This document shows, one piece after another, positions 63,085 through 64,000 of a stretch of 64,000 bases of DNA. The notes under the pieces are model-generated. The model did not search any database and was not told the origin of the DNA. It saw only the letters and a program-made list of their open reading frames with translations. The position numbers and the translations under genes are program-made. Every line of letters starts with the position of its first letter. Position 1 is the first letter of the stretch. Source of the stretch: an uncultured Acetatifactor sp. (GTDB taxonomy: Bacteria > Bacillota > Clostridia > Lachnospirales > Lachnospiraceae); NCBI GenBank assembly GCA_934402375.1, contig CAKRUB010000001.1, positions 62,001 through 126,000 on the forward strand. Direction: 5' to 3'.

Positions 63085-63678
63085 TTAAAATAATGCAAGC
63101 AAGGTAAAACGAATGAAATATCCCTGGTCATGATGGCATACCGGGCAGACCGCAGGTGCTTCTTTCCCGCGATGGACGTAGCCACAGTTCAGACAAAGCC
63201 ATTCCTCCTCGACATCCGAAACGAAAAGCTTTCCCTCCTTCAATAGCTGCGCATATTTTCCAAAGCGGTCGCCATGCACCTTCTCGATCTCTGCAATCCG
63301 GAAGAAGGATGCTGCAATCTGCTGAAAGCCTTCTTCCTTGGCCTTTTCGCCAAAGCTTTTATACACCTCGTCATGTTCCTCATATTCGTTGTGCTGCGCC
63401 ATGCTTAAAAGCTCTGAAATGTCATCCGACAGATCGATCGGATACCCGCCGTCGATAAAGATATTTTTCCCTGCCATTTCGCGCAGATGATGATAGAATA
63501 TCTCCGCGTGTTCCTTCTCCTGTGATGCCGTAAACGCGAAGACCGCGCTGATCACATGCAGTCCGTTTTTCTTAGCCTGAGAGGCGGCAAAAGTATAGCG
63601 GTTTCTCGCCTGGCTTTCCCCGGCGAACGCCCGCATCAGATTATCCTTCGTTACACTGTTTTCAAATTCGATTGCCAA
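63085..63678 (-). CDS. Rubrerythrin
   Basis: A 197-aa peroxide-scavenging di-iron protein of anaerobes. The ferritin-like domain has AFAGESQARNRY, EKEHAEIFYHH and EIEKVHGDRF, giving the Glu/His iron ligands; the C-terminal rubredoxin domain has CLNCGYVHRG and CPVC. The start is TTG at 63678, with CGGAG 7 bases upstream, which is rarer than ATG. It has its own promoter. It reduces H2O2 with electrons from rubredoxin or NADH oxidoreductases. Confidence 0.93.
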   Translation of the reverse strand: MAIEFENSVTKDNLMRAFAGESQARNRYTFAASQAKKNGLHVISAVFAFTASQEKEHAEIFYHHLREMAGKNIFIDGGYPIDLSDDISELLSMAQHNEYEEHDEVYKSFGEKAKEEGFQQIAASFFRIAEIEKVHGDRFGKYAQLLKEGKLFVSDVEEEWLCLNCGYVHRGKEAPAVCPVCHHDQGYFIRFTLLALF

Positions 63679-63704
63679 TTTATTTCTCCGTCCTTTCCAC
63701 TTCT

Positions 63705-63734
63705 AGTATATCCGCTGAACTGTTTTTGTATCAA
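63705..63734 (-). promoter_or_regulatory. Promoter of rubrerythrin
   Basis: On the minus strand TTGATA (63734-63729) and TATACT (63710-63705) are separated by 18 bases, about 27 bases before the TTG start codon. I see no clear PerR box. Confidence 0.65.
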
Positions 63735-63815
63735 TTTTCTATTGTTTCGGAGGCAAAAAAAATATAGAATATAATTAATGGAATTTTACGAAAAAGGAAA
63801 GGCTGAACAACGAGC

Positions 63816-64000
63816 ATGAAACTACAACAGGTATTGAGTCACGTCCGCAAAGCCGTGGACGATTATCAGATGATAGAGGAGGGCGACAAAATCGCTGTCG
63901 GCATATCGGGCGGAAAAGACAGTCTGACACTGCTCTATGCCCTGCACGGTCTGAGCCGTTTTTATCCAAAGCATTTCACGGTTCATGCCGTCACGGTGGA
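63816..64000 (+). CDS. ttcA: tRNA 2-thiocytidine biosynthesis protein TtcA-like (partial)
   Basis: The first 61 residues of a PP-loop ATPase, running off the window end. MKLQQVLSHVRKAVDDYQMI is followed by the ATP-binding P-loop SGGKDS at 31-36. The form suggests TtcA, which thiolates C32 of tRNA using an Fe-S cluster; related TilS-like or Ctu1-like proteins cannot be excluded without the rest. A distant AAAGGAAAGG is the candidate ribosome binding site. A TATAAT (63770-63775) lies 46 bases before the ATG, but no good -35 is seen. Confidence 0.8.
   Translation, partial: MKLQQVLSHVRKAVDDYQMIEEGDKIAVGISGGKDSLTLLYALHGLSRFYPKHFTVHAVTV

Noticed and set aside
63770..63775. Promoter for the ttcA-like gene
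   Set aside because: A perfect -10 is present but no acceptable -35 at 16-18 bases, so I mention it only under the gene.

Overview
This window looks like chromosomal DNA of an anaerobic, endospore-forming Clostridia bacterium, most likely of the Lachnospiraceae type. The evidence is Gram-positive gene order (yloU-fakA-recG, rsmD-coaD with a ylbJ-like gene nearby), sporulation-associated genes (GerW/YtfJ family, YlbJ-like), RecU and HisZ, strong AGAAAGGAGG-type ribosome binding sites, and many TTGACA-N17-TATAAT promoters. Base composition is moderate throughout, except for one visibly AT-rich stretch near the right end. I cannot name a genus. I found no tRNA, rRNA, CRISPR array, prophage or transposase.

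Layout. 1-6.6 kb: a cobalamin-dependent methionine synthase translationally coupled to acetolactate synthase (ilvB), two successive ilvN-type ACT subunits, and ilvC. 6.7-11.4 kb: a membrane module (DedA protein, family 4 glycosyltransferase, two-component system). 11.4-14.6 kb: leuC, leuD and a MATE transporter. 14.6-16.8 kb: ruvAB with a LexA-type box in its promoter, then zapA. 16.9-22.4 kb: a U32 peptidase-family protein, a FtsW/RodA/SpoVE protein overlapping a penicillin-binding transpeptidase, and a Nudix hydrolase. 22.4-26.3 kb: an HD-GYP-like protein with an altered HD motif, a DUF2953-gerW pair, two small proteins and rpmB. 26.5-31.9 kb: yloU, fakA, a structured non-coding block, recG and a DegV (FakB-like) gene. 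31.9-37.8 kb: a type IIA topoisomerase pair (ParE/ParC-like), rsmD, coaD and a coiled-coil protein. 37.9-44.6 kb: a membrane-tethered amidase, a ylbJ-like gene, two pseudouridine synthases, a HAD phosphatase, an SDR enzyme and recU. 44.6-49.8 kb: a histidine operon hisZ-hisG-hisD-hisB-hisIE whose last product carries an extra HisA/HisF-like domain. 50-53.1 kb: a HelD-type helicase with an unusual C-terminal extension. 53.1-58.1 kb: a small membrane protein, the TIGR03960/DUF2344 radical-SAM pair, RNase G and a Nudix hydrolase. 58.3-63.7 kb (minus strand): dtd, a three-gene AT-rich ABC-2 exporter, an AI-2E family permease and rubrerythrin. The window ends inside a ttcA-like gene.

Functionally, the window mixes branched-chain amino acid and histidine biosynthesis, DNA repair and topology (RuvAB, RecG, RecU, topoisomerase), envelope growth and division (FtsW/PBP, ZapA, amidase) and RNA maturation. 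FakA and a DegV protein are likely to work together in fatty-acid phosphorylation.

The most unusual observations are: (1) a HelD helicase fused to what reads as the N-terminal beta-domain of GH31 glycosidases, without the GH31 catalytic barrel; (2) a roughly 43-bp sequence present just upstream of two unrelated genes, with its core recurring inside a third hairpin; (3) a HisIE enzyme preceded by a HisF-like barrel that has lost the first catalytic aspartate; (4) a strongly folded intergenic block of about 240 bp before recG; (5) an HD-GYP-like protein in which the metal-binding His is Tyr.
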